Shown: positions 12,001 to 29,266, numbered from the stretch's first letter. The stretch is DNA of 64,000 nt from Brachynemurus nebulosus (GCA_035578155.1 JAPWDM010000007.1:36926413-36990412); one strand, 5' to 3'. Made by a program: numbers and translations. Notes: generated by a model from the letters alone, not told the origin.

Positions 12001-14398
12001 TCAAGGATAAAGACTTCAGCCACCATAACAACTTTTTGATCTTGTTTTCAGTCAAATTTCAGAACATTTGGAGTATGCGAAATTAAAAGCTTGGAATTAT
12101 TCTAACAGAGTCTTAACAGGAGCATAACAGTTAAGTTCTTATTCCCTTATAAACGAATCTAACACCTTTAACAGCTCCACAGTCATTACCTGTTTTACAC
12201 TAATTTAAACAACTATTCTAACTATCTTTAAAAAGTTATAATTTGATAAAACTCTTAGGTCCCTTATTGAAATGCAGAAACTAGAATCAACCATTACAAA
12301 AGTTCTTCCCTAATTTTGGAAGTTTTTTCATTATACTTATAGTATATCTCATGTAAATAATAAATTTCTCTCTCTGTTTACTTCCGTTATAACTATGCGG
12401 AAAAAGGAAGGAAGGAAATTAATAAAATGAAAATATCCGATTAATTTAAAGAAAGAACTCCTTCAACTTGAAATTCTTTAAATTCAGTATTTTTTTATTT
12501 AAAAGGCTGGTACTGTAAAGTTAACTTCCGCCTAGTCCGCCAAAATTTTTAACGATGCTACCTCATAAATATTCAATTATTAGTCTTACAGAAAAAAAAG
12601 AACTTACATTAATATTAATAGAATTATGTAATCTTTTAGGAGTATTTTTCAGCTATGATCTAATAGTTAAATGTCTTCCATACAAATGGCTTGTAAACAC
12701 ACAAAGTACTTAATAACTTTCAGATCGATGCTTGATTCATAATATTGGTTTTAGGAATCAATTAATATTCTTCCACAATATTTTTCCACGTATGAGTACA
12801 TCCAATTAAATTGTAAGATGAATCATTAAATAAATTTTTTGTAGATGATTTAAAATATATTATACCACTAAGTAATAAAACTAATAAAAAAAAGTTAAGA
12901 TTTCCGTATACATAGAAAAAACAAGTACCCAATCACATATATACTTGTTCTGTTATGATAAGGTGTATTTTTTTGTATACATGTAAATAAAAACTGCCAT
13001 ACCTTGAGATAAGTTCATTTGTTTATCTGATAAGCTCTTCGAAACAGCACAAAATAAACATAAAAAAACCTCAACTTATATTTGAAAATTGTCTTTGAGC
13101 CCGAAACATTTGTATGAAAAACATTGGTCCCCGTTGAATTTACATAAATTTGATTTAAAAAAATTATCACGCGCTCACAAAACTAACGAAACATACATTT
13201 AAAAGATCATTTATGTTTTTTTTTTTTTATTGAGATTTTTTTTTACATATACATAAGAGCACACAAACGAATATACACGAGCCGTGATCCGATAGTAAAT
13301 AAACTTTTAATACGTCTGTTTCAAAAACTTTTGTAAAACTTGTGAAATTCACTTGAAAAAATCAATGAATTGATTTGATTAAAATTGTCACTTGTACATT
13401 TTTCACGATAAATATTGTTATTTAATTGATTAAATTATCATTTTTAACGAAAATTGTCCATTAAAATATGTTTTGAAAAGAAACTTTTAGTATGTTTGAT
13501 GTGTTCGTACACACGATTGACTAACAACGCCGTCTACCAACCAGTACTACTACTCTCACCAATTCAACCAATCCTCAAAGTTTACATGCATGTAGTCAGT
13601 CAATGCATAGGTAGAAAGAGTATTGTTGTTTAATCCCACTTACTAAATAAAATACAACAGAGCCTACGACCAGTTTATACGATATGACAGTGAATCTACA
13701 TCGGTGGCTCGGATTTAAAAACTGGTTATTGATTTCCTGTACACGTTGACTCATGCATATCTCGAAAACGGCTTGATCGTTCTACCGCAAATCTACCCTA
13801 GAAAATCTAATAATTGATCACGAAAGGACTTAGCATGCTAAAGACTAATAAAATAACGAAACTCCACAAATCAGGAGACATAGGGAAGTGTTAAGAGGGT
13901 CTAGTTATCCAGGTCCTCCAGGTGACAGAAGTTACAAATAACTTCTGTCAAAAATATTCGAAGCTGTCCAAGTCTTCAAAAATCACATACGTCAGAGAAG
14001 CCATTAAGGATACATATAACAGGGGACCTAGGGAATGATTAAAAATGCAGTCTCAAGAAAGAATATACCAAACAAGAATACGTAAGCGAGTTTTAGACAG
14101 TAAGCTCGTGAATAATGAAGAAAAGATAGCTTAAGATTCTTCAAGATCTAGCGACACTTACTGTTAGAAGTTCGCCTTGCTAAAAATATTCTTCAAGCCT
14201 TAATTCAGAAGTGCCCAAGTGTTCACAAACACCACATATTTCAGACAACTCATTCAGGATATATTATACATCACAGACTCTATGTTAAGAAAAGCCAAAA
14301 TCTGTATCCTTGGAGGGAATCTACGAAACAACAAGCAAGTGGAGAGAGGGAGGGATCAAAAAGAAATACATCGACTATCTTAAAAAATGCTTAAGTTT

Positions 14399-14463
14399 GT
14401 TTACACGTGCTTAATACTAATCATTAGTAGTCGCTAACGATTAGTGCTAAGCCCGTGTAAACA
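14399..14463. repeat. Short inverted-repeat hairpin
   Basis: GTTTACACGTGCTTA and TAAGCCCGTGTAAAC bracket a core with ACTAATC/GATTAGT, a 65-base nearly complete hairpin. Probably a minimal MITE. Confidence 0.6.
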
Positions 14464-15481
14464 AGACTTTTGTAAGACTTGTAGAAGTTAAAAGTTACTC
14501 CAACTAGTATTAGTCTAACTATCAGTTCATAAAATTTAATGTCTACGTCTTTATTATATACAGGGTCAATCTACTCAGTTTTTTAACCTGACAGTTTAAT
14601 AACACATATAACCTATGTCAGTTTCGTGACCTTAATGAAAATTATATCGATTGGCTTAGAGTTTACCCCGAACAAATATATAAACAACCAAACTAACAAT
14701 TATACAAGTAAACAAACTTTCCTCCTTATACGTTATATATTAATAAGCTTGAGTTGTAAAGAAACTTGCAAAACTAATACGATTAACTACTAAACATTTA
14801 GTATGGATTAAGATCTTTGTGAAATGAACAATCACCATTTTGTTCTTTCGGCCATTTTTAAACCGGTATTGACAGCGGGATAGAGATTTCATCAAATAAT
14901 ATCTATGTATGTAGTGTCGTTTTTAGACCACTGTTCTATAAATATTATAAGTTTTTTCAATCACATCGCGATCATTTTCCTTCTCAGTAAAAATGAACAT
15001 GGATATTAAACAAAGTGGGGGATTTACTGCAAGGTGGACAAGTTAACTGGTGAATATAACAGTAACAAAGCCAGCAAAACAACAGCAGAATTAAATTATA
15101 GATATATATATATATTTCTTACTCTTCGACTAGGAGATTTAAATAAACAATTGTACATAATATTTTAGTTTAATAACTTAAAATATTATGTTTTAATTAA
15201 ATTAGAGTTGTTACTTAGGATATCCTATCTATTAAGAATTGCTGAAACAGATTGCCAAATCCTATTGACGCAATTCATGTTTATTTTTGAATATGCAAAC
15301 AATTTAATTCATTTTTTTTTTTTTGCAATTTTTGTGTATTGTTCTGGTTTTTTTTATGATGATAAATGATTATTTTGAACTTGGCAAGATGCAAAAACAA
15401 AAATAACGAGATATTAAAAATAATTTTACGAAAATATAACAATTACATTGTTTTAAGTTGCATATTTATAGAGTATACCAT

Positions 15482-15600
15482 CAACATTAATTAACGTCCC
15501 GGTTTTTATGCGTCAGCATCATTAATTAACGTTCTACAATGCGTGCATCAACGTCCTATAATGCGTGCATCAACATTAATTAACGTCCTATAATGGGTGG
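15482..15600 (+). repeat. Short tandem repeat around ATTAATTAACGTCC
   Basis: Units of about 28-35 bases with CATTAATTAACGTCC and TATAATGCGTGCATCAAC recur four times, some lacking the ATTAATTAA part. Non-coding. Confidence 0.7.
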
Positions 15601-17302
15601 CGTAAGTTCGGTAAACCTCGCGTGCATTTAATTAAAGGGGTGACTTTTTTTCTGGAATTCATTTAGGACGATTGAATATGAGCACCCTAATTACTTAATG
15701 GAGAACATAGAACAAATGTAAACTAAAATCTCAAAATTTGAAATTCGTTTATTGAACGCATTCTGAATGTAACAATATTTCTAAGACGCCAAACAGTCTA
15801 GATAAAATAAAAATGAATTTTCCTTGGTAGATTTGACTATAAAATTAATATGTATTAGGTTGACTTGTATCTTACACGGAGATGACAACCTTGTACTTTG
15901 TAACAACTGTAGGCTGCTGTATGAATAAAAAAAAAAGAAACACAAAGAAATCTTTGTATCAAATATGTGGTGTTTACTTATTTATGTTATAAATATTAAT
16001 AACAAAACAACATTAAATTACGTTACATATGTTTGAAAATTACTTTTTAATCGATGCACCAATAATAATCGATTTTTCATTAGTACAAGGTCTTATTTGT
16101 TTTTAAATTATGTTAAAATATTTTCGAAAAATAATTAAAATTTATAACATCAGTTCAAAATGTTACTGAATTAATATATTTGCAATCAAATGGACTGAAT
16201 TAATAAAATATCAATTCCAATGTGATAAACAGTACTTTGGTACAAATGATAACGATGGCAGATAACGGTATCTTAATTTTTTGCCATTTTTGTCACAATA
16301 TGATGATCGGTTATACACGTATTTTATATTAAAGTAGAGGTTCTACATAACATTTAAGTTGTTTAAGGTACAATTTACAACAAATAACTTTAATTACAGA
16401 TGGGAAAATAGAGAAAAACCTTGTTATGATGATTGTAATATGCATAACAAACGTTATACCGTGTAGTTATATTGCCACCTAGTAACGATTCACGCAAACA
16501 TTACATACATATTACGAGAAAGTAACTGGCTTTAATAGATGGCGTCGTAACTCTAACGTTGTATGTACATATGTCCTTCGATAAGTTTCACGTTCACTAA
16601 CGGAATCTATGTATTTTAAAAGAAAATAATAAAAGATTTCCAAATTGAAATATCCTTCGTTAAGTTTTCCTTCTTTCATTGTTACCTTGGTTTAATACAA
16701 ACGACAGAATTTTTACTACTGTATACCGTTGAAAAGCAATACAGAACGTAAGCCAACCGAAATATAAAAGAAGATTAGTTATTTTTCTGCCACTAAAGTT
16801 ATCTGTCAAGTCAAACCATACAGAAGACACAAGTGATTCTTGATTTTAGATTTTTTCTTCTTCATCTTCGAATTGGAATCTACGTAACGCAATTTATTCG
16901 ACTTTTTCACTTCTTTGAAAGAGTTTAAAAGATTTACTATCAACTGCTGAAACACTATATTATTTTTGAGCATCAATCGCCTTGAGTCCTCTATGTGAAC
17001 AGTCTTGAACTACTCTAGACAGGTTTTTAAAAGGTCCTTAACATGTTTTGTATATATTTAAATACCTATTAGTAAGAGTGAGTAATTTGCTAAAGCTCGA
17101 ATCTCAAAACAAAAGATGATATGTGATAAATTAAAAAATTCAATCAACTTTGAAATAATCGACAATTAGTAGCTATGACATGGGAATTTGTACAAGACAT
17201 ATTTTAATAGCAATATGTATAATACAACTGGTACATATATATACATTTATGTGAGGTTAGATTATCATTTCCTTGTATATAAACTTTTGTTTTCGTTTTT
17301 AG

Positions 17303-20342
<3,040 letters not shown>

Positions 20343-21792
20343 AACTATGTATAAAATTGCTTTATTAGTAAATCAAAAATAGAAACATAGTAGAAATATA
20401 AACAAAAACTAGCAATATTTTAACATTAAAATAATTTTTGTAGTTGTTTTACATGTTAAGTAGTTGTAAGGGCAAATAATTTAATAGAAATGCAATAATT
20501 TTAAAAAATTTTATGAATGTCGTTGAAGCCACGTCAAACTTCTATGAAATTTACAAAAGACGCTAGGACTTTATGATCCTTATAAATAATAATATACCTG
20601 TGATCTCTTTTAGATAAATTTTTAGTACAATTTTTTTTATTTTTGATATAACATAAACTAACAACATTCCAATCATTTTTTACAATCTGTGTCCCAAACT
20701 GGGCCATATGGTGTACATGATCTTCATATGACATATCACATTGCAGCATTTTTAGAGTGTAACAAGTTCTGACTTTGTATGCGTTAGAAGGTACAAGAGG
20801 TGAAAAGTAGTATTTCTAATCAGACGTGGACTCTTCAGTTTCTGTGGCTAAATACGCACAACAGCCGAATTCCTGCGAAGCAAAATCAACTGATATACCG
20901 TTGTGTGTGTATACTCTCGAACTAATATCATTTTCGGGATGACTTTGCACCGAAAGTTTTCACTTCTAAGACGAACTCCAGCGTCATCAAAATCGCGTCG
21001 ACATACTCCGCTCAGGACCACCGTTACTATGGGGAGGTATCCTTGATGTAAGAAGACACAAGATCGTACATTTTTTCTTAATAATACAAACTTTTGACCT
21101 CATGTAACTATCTGACGCATACATTATAGATAACAGTGACTTTTATATTGTGACTATACATGTAGCTCAGACTCTTCAAAGAAATCGGGATATGGTCCTT
21201 TTTCCACAAGATTCCAAAGTGGTTGCTCTACTTCTTTATGCAAAAGACTAATCTTAGTATGTTTTTAGAATATATTTTGTCAAAGCAAAAAATATTTATT
21301 AATTTTTTTTTGGTAACTTCCTTCAAAAGGAAAAGCTGTTAGTTGTTGAAAGAAAACCTCTTGTTATGTAAATTAAGTGTTATTGTTGAAAAGATCTCTA
21401 AAATTAAAAATAACTGACAACTTTTAAATTCGTATAAATTCTATGAATTTATTTAAATTGAAAATAAGTAGATTAGTCTGAAACGGTTTCGAAACCGTAA
21501 TTGTCTTCGTTCAAAATATTTATACTTTCATTATAAATCAGGATTTTATATTTTTTTTTATTTATATTTTTCTTTAACGTAAGTTTTTGTAATATTAAGT
21601 TCATCACGCAAGTTTTATTTTTCACACAAACGAACGATTTTAAAATATTGTATTAATGTTTGTAAATGCAGCTTTTGTGCGCACGTGAATAGAAAGGATG
21701 CAGATTCGTTCCAACAAATGTATGTATTTATTGGAATGAACTTACTAAATACACTTAACTCGCGAATAGTCGTAAAGGAATTTGTGTAAGGT

Positions 21793-21848
21793 ACATAGCC
21801 ATGTTTTGGCTTGGCCATCTTTAAGGCCACGCCAAAACATGGCTATGT
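21793..21848. repeat. Perfect hairpin with 18-base arms
   Basis: ACATAGCCATGTTTTGGC and its exact complement GCCAAAACATGGCTATGT are separated by 20 bases that themselves contain GGCC...GGCC. No neighbouring gene explains it; possibly a small foldback insertion. Confidence 0.75.
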
Positions 21849-22346
21849 GCTCACATGATTTTTGGAGCTTTCGTAAGTAAAAATTGTGATGTCTCGAATC
21901 TGTTAGGCTGCAGATACACCAAAATGTCGACATAAATGTCAGACATAAATTTCTTTATTGTTCACATTTCAACAAATTTTTTGTGTCTGGATAGTGTCTG
22001 TACATAAATGTATGCAACATGTGTCTGAGCTTTTCACACGAAAATCGATTTTTAATCGATAACCTTTCCAGTGAATAACCTTAAAATGACAAAATGTCAA
22101 GTAACATATATGATACACAAAAGAGTGAAACATGAAGAGTGTTTTTTTTACAATCTGGATCGAACTAAATTTTTTATAGCTATTTATGATGTTTTTGAAT
22201 ATGTTTTCTTGCGATTTTTTTTATGCGGTTCCTATCCTTCACATAAAAAAAGGTTCAGTTATACTTTACATAACAAGTTTTTTTATGCAATTTTATTTTC
22301 ATTACAGTTTTTCGAAAATATTATTAACGTAGTTGGCGCTCTAGAG

Positions 22347-22427
22347 CAGTGTTTCTCAATTTTTTTGCTCTCATGGCGCATTTTCCCAAAGAAGAAAAAT
22401 TTTGCGGCGCACTTTTGAGAAACACTG
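22347..22427. mobile_element. 81-base hAT-end mini-element
   Basis: Inverted ends CAGTGTTTCTCAA and TTGAGAAACACTG bracket a short core (GCGCATTTT / TGCGGCGCA). The ends fit hAT elements, but the flanks CTCTAGAG and GTCCCATG are not duplicated, so it may be an old or rearranged insertion. Confidence 0.6.
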
Positions 22428-23491
22428 GTCCCATGATTTTTGGATGTTATCTTTTAGTATTTAATACAGAAAAGGTCAAAATTTAAACCAATTCTAATGT
22501 ATAGTCTATAAGATAAAAATTTATAAAATATATTTTTTTAATACGAAGTTTGTGAAGGAATAAAAAAATTTTTTTCTTGTTAAAAATTAAAAATGATAAA
22601 AGCCAATTATTTTAAAAAACTGATATTTAGTATTTTAGTAATTTTACAAATATATCGAAATTTGTCAGTCAAACTGAATATTATTTGAACGTTCATTTTT
22701 TAATATGAACTTTTTTTGTAAAATATGGTTTCTTAATTTAATTTCATTTAAATAAAAAAACAGCTTAAGTTGTTAACGAATTCGTAACTTTACCTACCTA
22801 TGTATATTTTTTACTGAAATATGAAGAATATTATAAAATTATTAAATATGTCACTGTTGTTTGAACTTTGTTGTTAATTCCAAGTTAATGGTTATTCTAC
22901 TGTATTTAATTCTACATAAAATCTCGAATTACGTAATCTTCAATGAGTAAAATAAAATAGAAGTGCTATTCGCGAGTTTAGTGCAAATAAACTTTTTATT
23001 TTATAATTTAGACCAAAGTTTTTTTTTAATTTTTACTAAACAAAATAAGTAATTTAAGTTTGTACAAAACAGATTTCTAATAAATTTTTTTAAATTAATA
23101 TTGAGTTTTATTTGAAACTCACCGTTGAATTCCTGAAATTTTGTAAGGATAGCTTGAAAAAATTTGAATAAAAACACAAAACATAAATGAATTATATTAA
23201 ATATATTTTAATAATAAAATTAATACAAAAATTTTACAATAACGAATGACTAATTGGAAATAATCTTTACATAAAACTGCGTCCATTGAACGATTAAAAT
23301 TCCTTAATCACTGGTATCTCTTGGCAAATTATAAACTAACCTCTATTGACTTAAGTATAATTTGATACCTTTAATTTAATAATAAATATTAATAAAGAAT
23401 ACATAAATTCGTACTTAAATTATATTGGATAACGACCAAATTTTTTTTAAATGTATAAAAATAATTAGATATTTAGGGAAATTTTATAATT

Positions 23492-25057
23492 TCAAAGAGC
23501 TAATCCAAAAACGGAAACGATACAATACATTGATTTATTTTCCCAACGTACAGTGCAACTTCCGTCTGTAGCGTTATCCCAATAGCAAGAACTAGCTGTA
23601 TGCAATCCGGCCCCTACTTTTTGCATTATTGTACAAGAAACTGAAAAAGAAAATATTAAAATATTATAGAATAGAATCTGCTAGAAGTTTTATTTGTAGA
23701 AAAGAAACGAAAAAAAAGCTTATACTTATTTTTGCCAGAACAAAAAGGAACACTTCAAATCCTAAAACTCTAACTTATCACTTCATTTTGTAACATCAAA
23801 ACAAAAAACTACAAAATTGTGGAATATGTATGTCAGTGGTGTTTAACCCGTCGACCGCAGCGTGAATTTTGGCCCACCTCCTGTTCCAACCTAACTAAAA
23901 CTTGGTTATGTTTACCGCAAAAATGAAAATTTTGCACCCAAATTTCACTAACCAACCCAATTCCTTTCGTTTTGTGCCACATAAAAAAAAACTAACCGAG
24001 ATGACGTCATCATATATAAAGAAAATTTTGAGAAGCTCTAAGTACGGTAAATTTGAAAATAGAAACATGAAATTTAAAGAAATATTGACGTAAAGTTCAT
24101 TCACCACAAAAAATGTCTCTCGAATTCTTAAAAAAATCCATCTTTCCAAGATAAAAGTTATAAAAAATTCCATTATTCACCTGATGCTAAGTAAATTTAG
24201 TAAAAAAATATGCGTCCCAATGTTAAAAATGGCCTATTATAATTTTTTTTTTTGAGGGTTTTGAAGACTGGGAAAATTAATCCCCCGAGGTTAAAAGAAT
24301 ATGATTTTTATGGAAGAGAATAAATCCCGAATAAATCATCATATAAAAGTAGCTCACAGAGTAAAAAAGGTTGAACACCACCGACAAATGTGGCCCATCA
24401 CCAATTTGCTGTTCTTGAATAAAATAAAAGTATGACAGTAACAAGCAATTTTTTGACAGTGCTGTCACAATTTTATTTTATTACATTATGTACCATCTAC
24501 ACTGAAACTGTTGAATTTAGAAAAACACCTCAAAATTACAAACTGTTTTCCAGCTGTTCAAATTTTTTACGATAATTTGATAACCTCAAGATAGGTTATA
24601 ATATTATACCATGTTTAAAATTCTTTATGCAAGAACTATAAAAATAAATTTTTTGACACTTTCCGAATATTTTAAAACACCAGAAATTAATTCAAACTGA
24701 AAAATTAAACCAATTTTTTTGCATAACATAAATGAACCCAAAATACCTATATATTTGAATGGTTTTTGTTGCATTGATAGAGCGTGAAGACACGATTCGA
24801 CAACTTTCGAAGTCCATTCGTTTACTTTTAATTGTTGATAACTATTTCCACCAATTACATTTTCGATAGCCTCTTTAATAATACTGCTCACATCATCTAC
24901 CACAAAACGGCTCTGTAGTTAAAATAGAAAAAAAAATTGACATTAATTTCGTGCACAAAATTGACATTTGTTACAAAAGAGTTCGTTTTGTGGAAAATTT
25001 AATTCAAATAAAATTAATTAACATAAAAAAACGTACCTCTTCAACGTGTTCCTCCAT
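23492..25057 (-). CDS. Dlc90F: Dynein light chain, Tctex-1 type
   Basis: Light chain of cytoplasmic dynein that dimerises and binds the dynein intermediate chain and cargo. Three exons on the minus strand: 25037-25057 (MEEHVEE), 24747-24912 and 23492-23640. Splice phases are 0 and 1 and the total is 111 residues, the usual length. Diagnostic stretches are [26 protein letters not shown], then [20 protein letters not shown] and [20 protein letters not shown], covering the whole Tctex-1 fold. Exon 2 reads on into the intron without a stop, which hides the splice unless the third exon is found. A possible repeat with short inverted ends (about 23834-24383) fills much of intron 2. A TA-flanked MITE lies 323 bases upstream of the start codon. 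Confidence 0.96.
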
Positions 25058-25379
25058 CGTTGCAAAACTTATTAACTAAAACTTGACAGTTCTGTCTATT
25101 TTTATGAAAATCATTCCATTGGAATGTTGATTTAAACTGTACATGCTCAGACATGGACAGAAATATTGGAATAAAAAATGAATGATATAAATACGATCGA
25201 CAACACAGAATGCAATACCGTAGATAGGTACATATAACTTCTCACGTTGATGAAATACATAGACTCCATCTTGTACAACTCAATAAGGTTATTATATTCA
25301 CGTATAGATGTCACTACATCCATGTTAATTTAACTTATTGATTTTTATTTTACAAAGAATAAATGTACCAAAAATTATA

Positions 25380-25548
25380 AAGCAGTCTCCACATTCTCGC
25401 CGAGATTGGACGAAACGAGAATGTAGAGGGTCATTTCGTTGTGTCTCGCGGTTGGTGTTTTAATGCTATTCATATGCTTCGGCCAACCTCAGCGAGGAAC
25501 TTCGACGAGGTACCTCATCCTACTTCGGCGAGAATGTGGAGACTGCTT
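25380..25548 (+). mobile_element. TA-flanked MITE, copy 1
   Basis: Ends AAGCAGTCTCCACATTCTCG and its complement, with TA on each side. GC-rich body (TTCGTTGTGTCTCGCGGTTG). A second copy is inverted at 61924-62079. The TA target suggests the Tc1/mariner group; no transposase is present. Confidence 0.85.
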
Positions 25549-25628
25549 TAGAGTTTTTGTATTTTTGAAATATAATATTGATGATATAAATACATAATTA
25601 TATATGATTTAATAAGGAATCTAAACAC

Positions 25629-25947
25629 TGCTGGCGTTCCAAACGAAAATTTTGTTAGCCTAACGTTAGCCAACGGAGCTTTCACCGTTACAAACCAGAG
25701 GGCTCTGATTCAAAAATTAATGCACGTTAAATATTTTTTCACGGTTTTTCACGGTATAAATACTTAATTTCTGAAGTACAGCCACATTTAAAAATTATGG
25801 AATAAAAATAATCAGTCACCATGTTAGAAATTGTTGTTTAATATATAATGTATATTAATTTTTTGAATGCGTGCCCTCTGGTTTGTAACGGTGAAAGTTC
25901 CGTTGGCTAACGTTAGGCTAACAAAATTTTCGTTTGGAACGCCAGCA
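25629..25947. mobile_element. MITE with about 70-base inverted ends
   Basis: The left end TGCTGGCGTTCCAAACG continues through TTAGCCTAACGTTAGCC and ACCGTTACAAACCAGAGGGC; the right end is its near-perfect complement, ending CGTTTGGAACGCCAGCA. Target duplication unclear, superfamily not assigned. Confidence 0.8.
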
Positions 25948-28162
25948 CTTTTATCAAAGTTTACTAGTCTGATCGACTTTAAAATAATTCAAAAGATATT
26001 ATTCAAATTTTGGCTTTTTATAAATTATTAAAACAATTATACCTATAACATTAAAAAATTTCTTTAAAGACACACCATAAACAGTCTTATAGTCTTATAA
26101 TTTAAAGAGCAATCTTTTTTGGAATATTAAATAGCTAAGAAAACTGAAAAAAACTGTTATTAGTTATATGGAATAAATTTCTTATTATTTAAAGAAAAAG
26201 TATCTAAGTATGTTCACCCCAATGTTTGTTTTAACGGAATTTAAACTGTTTTAAGTCCCAATAAAATTGTTTTAATATTTAATAAAAACAATATTAAAAT
26301 AAATATGTAAATGAATGTCTAATCATATTAAAATTATTAGTCATTTTTTAAACTGTACTTTTTTTTTATAGATAGTTCAATTAATTTTTTTTTCTATCTT
26401 AAACTGAATGTTCAAAGAATAGGTAACTTTTAATTAATCGTTTTTTATTTTATTTTTATTTTAATTAAGGTAAATAATATACCTTGAAGTAAATCTAATT
26501 TCGACCTTATTGTTTTTTTTCTTTTGTAATTTTTTGTTATAATACAATGAAATAGTCAGCTGATGAATTGTCCATTTTTTTTCTAAGGCATCTAGTAAAT
26601 AAATAGATAGGCAAAACCAAATAAATTATTTATTTTTAAGTATTAGAAAGAAAATAATTTTAGTTAAATTTTAAAAATTATTTTTAATTCTATTTTAAAA
26701 ATTGATAAAAGTGTCACTCTAAATTTTTGCCATCCTTGGCAATTGTCCGGTTTGCTCGTGAGTCATATAGAGTACATACTTTCAGTTACCGACGGATATG
26801 AATTGCCCGACGGAAAGGCAAAGATTTAAGAACACGAATTTTGAGTAGAACACTTTTGACCAAGATTTAATCTATCCATAATAATAACATAATTAGACTA
26901 AAATTTGTATTGAGGTGGTCTACCGTGTTCAGAAATTAGCGTTCTGAAAATATTGTTTTCGTATGTGACATATGTTTATTTATTTTTTTTTTTTAATATA
27001 CCGTAACAATTGTAACAATTGTAATATTTGCAATCCAAAATGAATACCATGAACAAACACCTGTTTGGCTGTTTATATTAACTGTTTCCATATTTCAGAG
27101 GTCAATCGAAAATAATCTACTTTTCTGTGACATAAAAGTTGTAAATGTACAACTGTTGAGTTGTAGTAATGTTCATAGAAATAGTTTTGAATTCTCTAAG
27201 GTTCGGATCATAACAAAACATTTCGAAATTTTATGTTGAACATGTCGTCAAGTAGTTTTGAAAAAACGCATTTAAAGTTTTGAGTTTCTAACGTAGTTTC
27301 TAAATATACGTTGATTGTTTCAAATTTCTAAACTAGATTACCGCCTTAAAAAACTAAAAGGAAAGAAAAGTATCCGTAAATTTTAACAAAAATGATTAAT
27401 TAAACTTAAAATATAATTAAAAGTAATAGACAGTGATCACTATAATGAGGAAATTAATAATTTTATAGATCAAAGACCAATTAATTGACTCCTCGGTGTT
27501 AACAAATTAGCATAAATTATACATAATATTCGTCAGCGCGCAAACCACATCACACGATATCACAATATGGAACTTAACGTCCTACTTTATTTACAAGGAT
27601 TATTACTGATTTCTTTTTATTAAAACACAAGAAATAAATAAACAACACCCAACGAACGAGCCAAACCGATGACTTAGTGATTTTTTAATTGAAACAATGA
27701 AAAGCGACAAAAGCAAATTAGTAAAAATTAAGAATCACATCATGAGGGTCCAAGTGACGCAGCAAAAATTTCCTTTTTTATTTATTCGTATACTGTGCGA
27801 TTCAAAATGAATTTATTTATTCGACAAAATCTAAATGAGTTCTTGACTGGTGTTAGACCGAAAGCAATTATTTTTGGATCTAATCCAACTTTGAATCCAA
27901 CTTATAAAATCTAAAAAATTATGAAATTTATTTTTTTTTTGCGGTGACAATCTTTCTGACGGTACGTACGCCCCCCTAACTAATCGAAATACCGTTTATA
28001 CTTAAAATTTTAGCCCAAATATTAGAAATCAGTTTGATAAATGAGTTCCTGGTTGATCTTTATAATTGTCCGATCGTATTGCTCAATAATCCGCAATAAT
28101 TCTTCCCGAAAAGTATTAATTTTTTGCTGATTTAATGGAAAAAAGATCGATTATTAGACTTA
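25948..28162. other. Intergenic, nothing recognised
   Basis: AT-rich sequence with no supported gene, RNA or element between the MITE ending at 25947 and the PIF-like MITE starting at 28163. Confidence 0.5.
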
Positions 28163-28877
28163 CGGCCGGTTTTACATTCACATTTAAAGCCGACTTTAAC
28201 ACTAAAACCAACTTTAAAACTGATTTTATTTTTAGTACTGTTTTGCAATCAAATTTAAAGCTCCGTTAGTGTAAAAGTCGACTCTAAACTAACGTAAGAA
28301 TTATCTCGACTTTTACTGGTTAAAGTCGGCTTTAACATATTTGTTATTATGATTATTATCATTGAATTTTGTTTATAAGCATAATTTTTCCATAAAATAT
28401 TCGTACATTAAATAAATAAAATAAAAATTTTATTTGTTTGCTTATTTTCAATAATATTTTTGATTATTTTTACGTCTTGGATTAATATCAAACATTCCTT
28501 TTGGGTTAAACTGGCTGAACGATTTCTGGGTTACCCGCGATTTCTTTTATGATTCATTGTACCTATTTATGATAAATTTCCTTTAAAAAGAAATAATGTA
28601 GTTTTCTATTCAAATTTCACTGGCAGTAGCGAAATGAGTGAAATGCGTATATTTTGAAATTCAATCATGTTTATTTTCGTTTCTATAGTTATTTTTTTTA
28701 AATGTAAGATTGGCTACGATGATTCATAGTTCGTTTTATCCATGCAACACTTAAAAGTCCTTTAACAAAAGTAAGCAGACCTGATCATTGTAAAACAATG
28801 CTAAAAATAAAGTCGACTTTAAATTAAAAGTAGCTTTAGTTAAAGAACCTTTAAAATTATGAATGTAAAACCGGCTG
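28163..28877. mobile_element. PIF/Harbinger-like MITE
   Basis: Ends CGGCCGGTTTTACATTCA and TGAATGTAAAACCGGCTG with TTA on both sides (28160-28162 and 28878-28880), a 3-base target typical of PIF/Harbinger. Sub-terminal AAAGTCGACTTTAA-like motifs recur several times. 715 bases, non-coding. Confidence 0.75.
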
Positions 28878-28989
28878 TTAGGTCAAAATTTACTACAGGT
28901 ACTGAACTGACAATTTATATGTTTGGATAATAAGGAATGTTTTCCTGGTACAATTATAAGCGCTTCTTTTGTATGTTAGAATGTCATTA

Positions 28990-29266
28990 TACAGGATGTC
29001 CCTAATAAAATTTCGTAAACAGTAAGAGAAATAGAGTGGTAACTTTATGTGTCTCAAATTCTATATAGTTAAGGCACTATACTTAAAAATTCCATAATTC
29101 TACATTTCTTTTCCTTTCAGCAACTTCTTACTCGTAAAAATTATGGTACTTTTATTTGTACATTTTGATAGCAATTTTTTATGTAGAATTCAAATATCTT
29201 TTCTGTAACTATTTTTACCGTTTACGAGATCTCATACTGGGAACATATTATTAAGGCCACTCTGTA
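28990..29266. mobile_element. Short inverted-repeat element with TACAGGATGTCC ends
   Basis: Left TACAGGATGTCCC, right GGCCACTCTGTA, with inner matching CGTAAACAG and CCGTTTACG. Ends are imperfect, about 277 bases, no coding. Confidence 0.5.

Larger units (their letters stand above)
9042..17302. other. Intergenic or NKAIN 5' region, no exon recognised
   Basis: AT-rich, with only short frames. Contains a possible degraded inverted-repeat element (about 11087-11375, ends AAAACGGGATGAATAG and CTATTCACCCCAATT), a diverged direct duplication (about 13926-14020 and 14165-14262), the hairpin at 14399 and the tandem repeat at 15482. The missing NKAIN first exon could lie here or further upstream; I could not find it. 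Confidence 0.5.
20343..23491. other. Intergenic between NKAIN and dynein light chain
   Basis: Holds the hairpin at 21793 and the 81-base hAT-end element at 22347. The 20800-21100 stretch is less AT-rich, but I see no open frame or homology in it. Confidence 0.5.

Noticed and set aside
22071..22418. 115-codon frame
   Set aside because: Rich in Phe, Lys and Ile, as expected from AT-rich DNA, and it ends inside a hAT-end mini-element.
23834..24383. hAT element in dynein light chain intron 2
   Set aside because: Inverted GGTGTTTAACC/GGTTGAACACC ends are short and no target duplication could be found; kept only as a possible repeat.
24625..24903. 92-codon frame as a separate protein
   Set aside because: It is dynein light chain exon 2 read through its donor into the intron.
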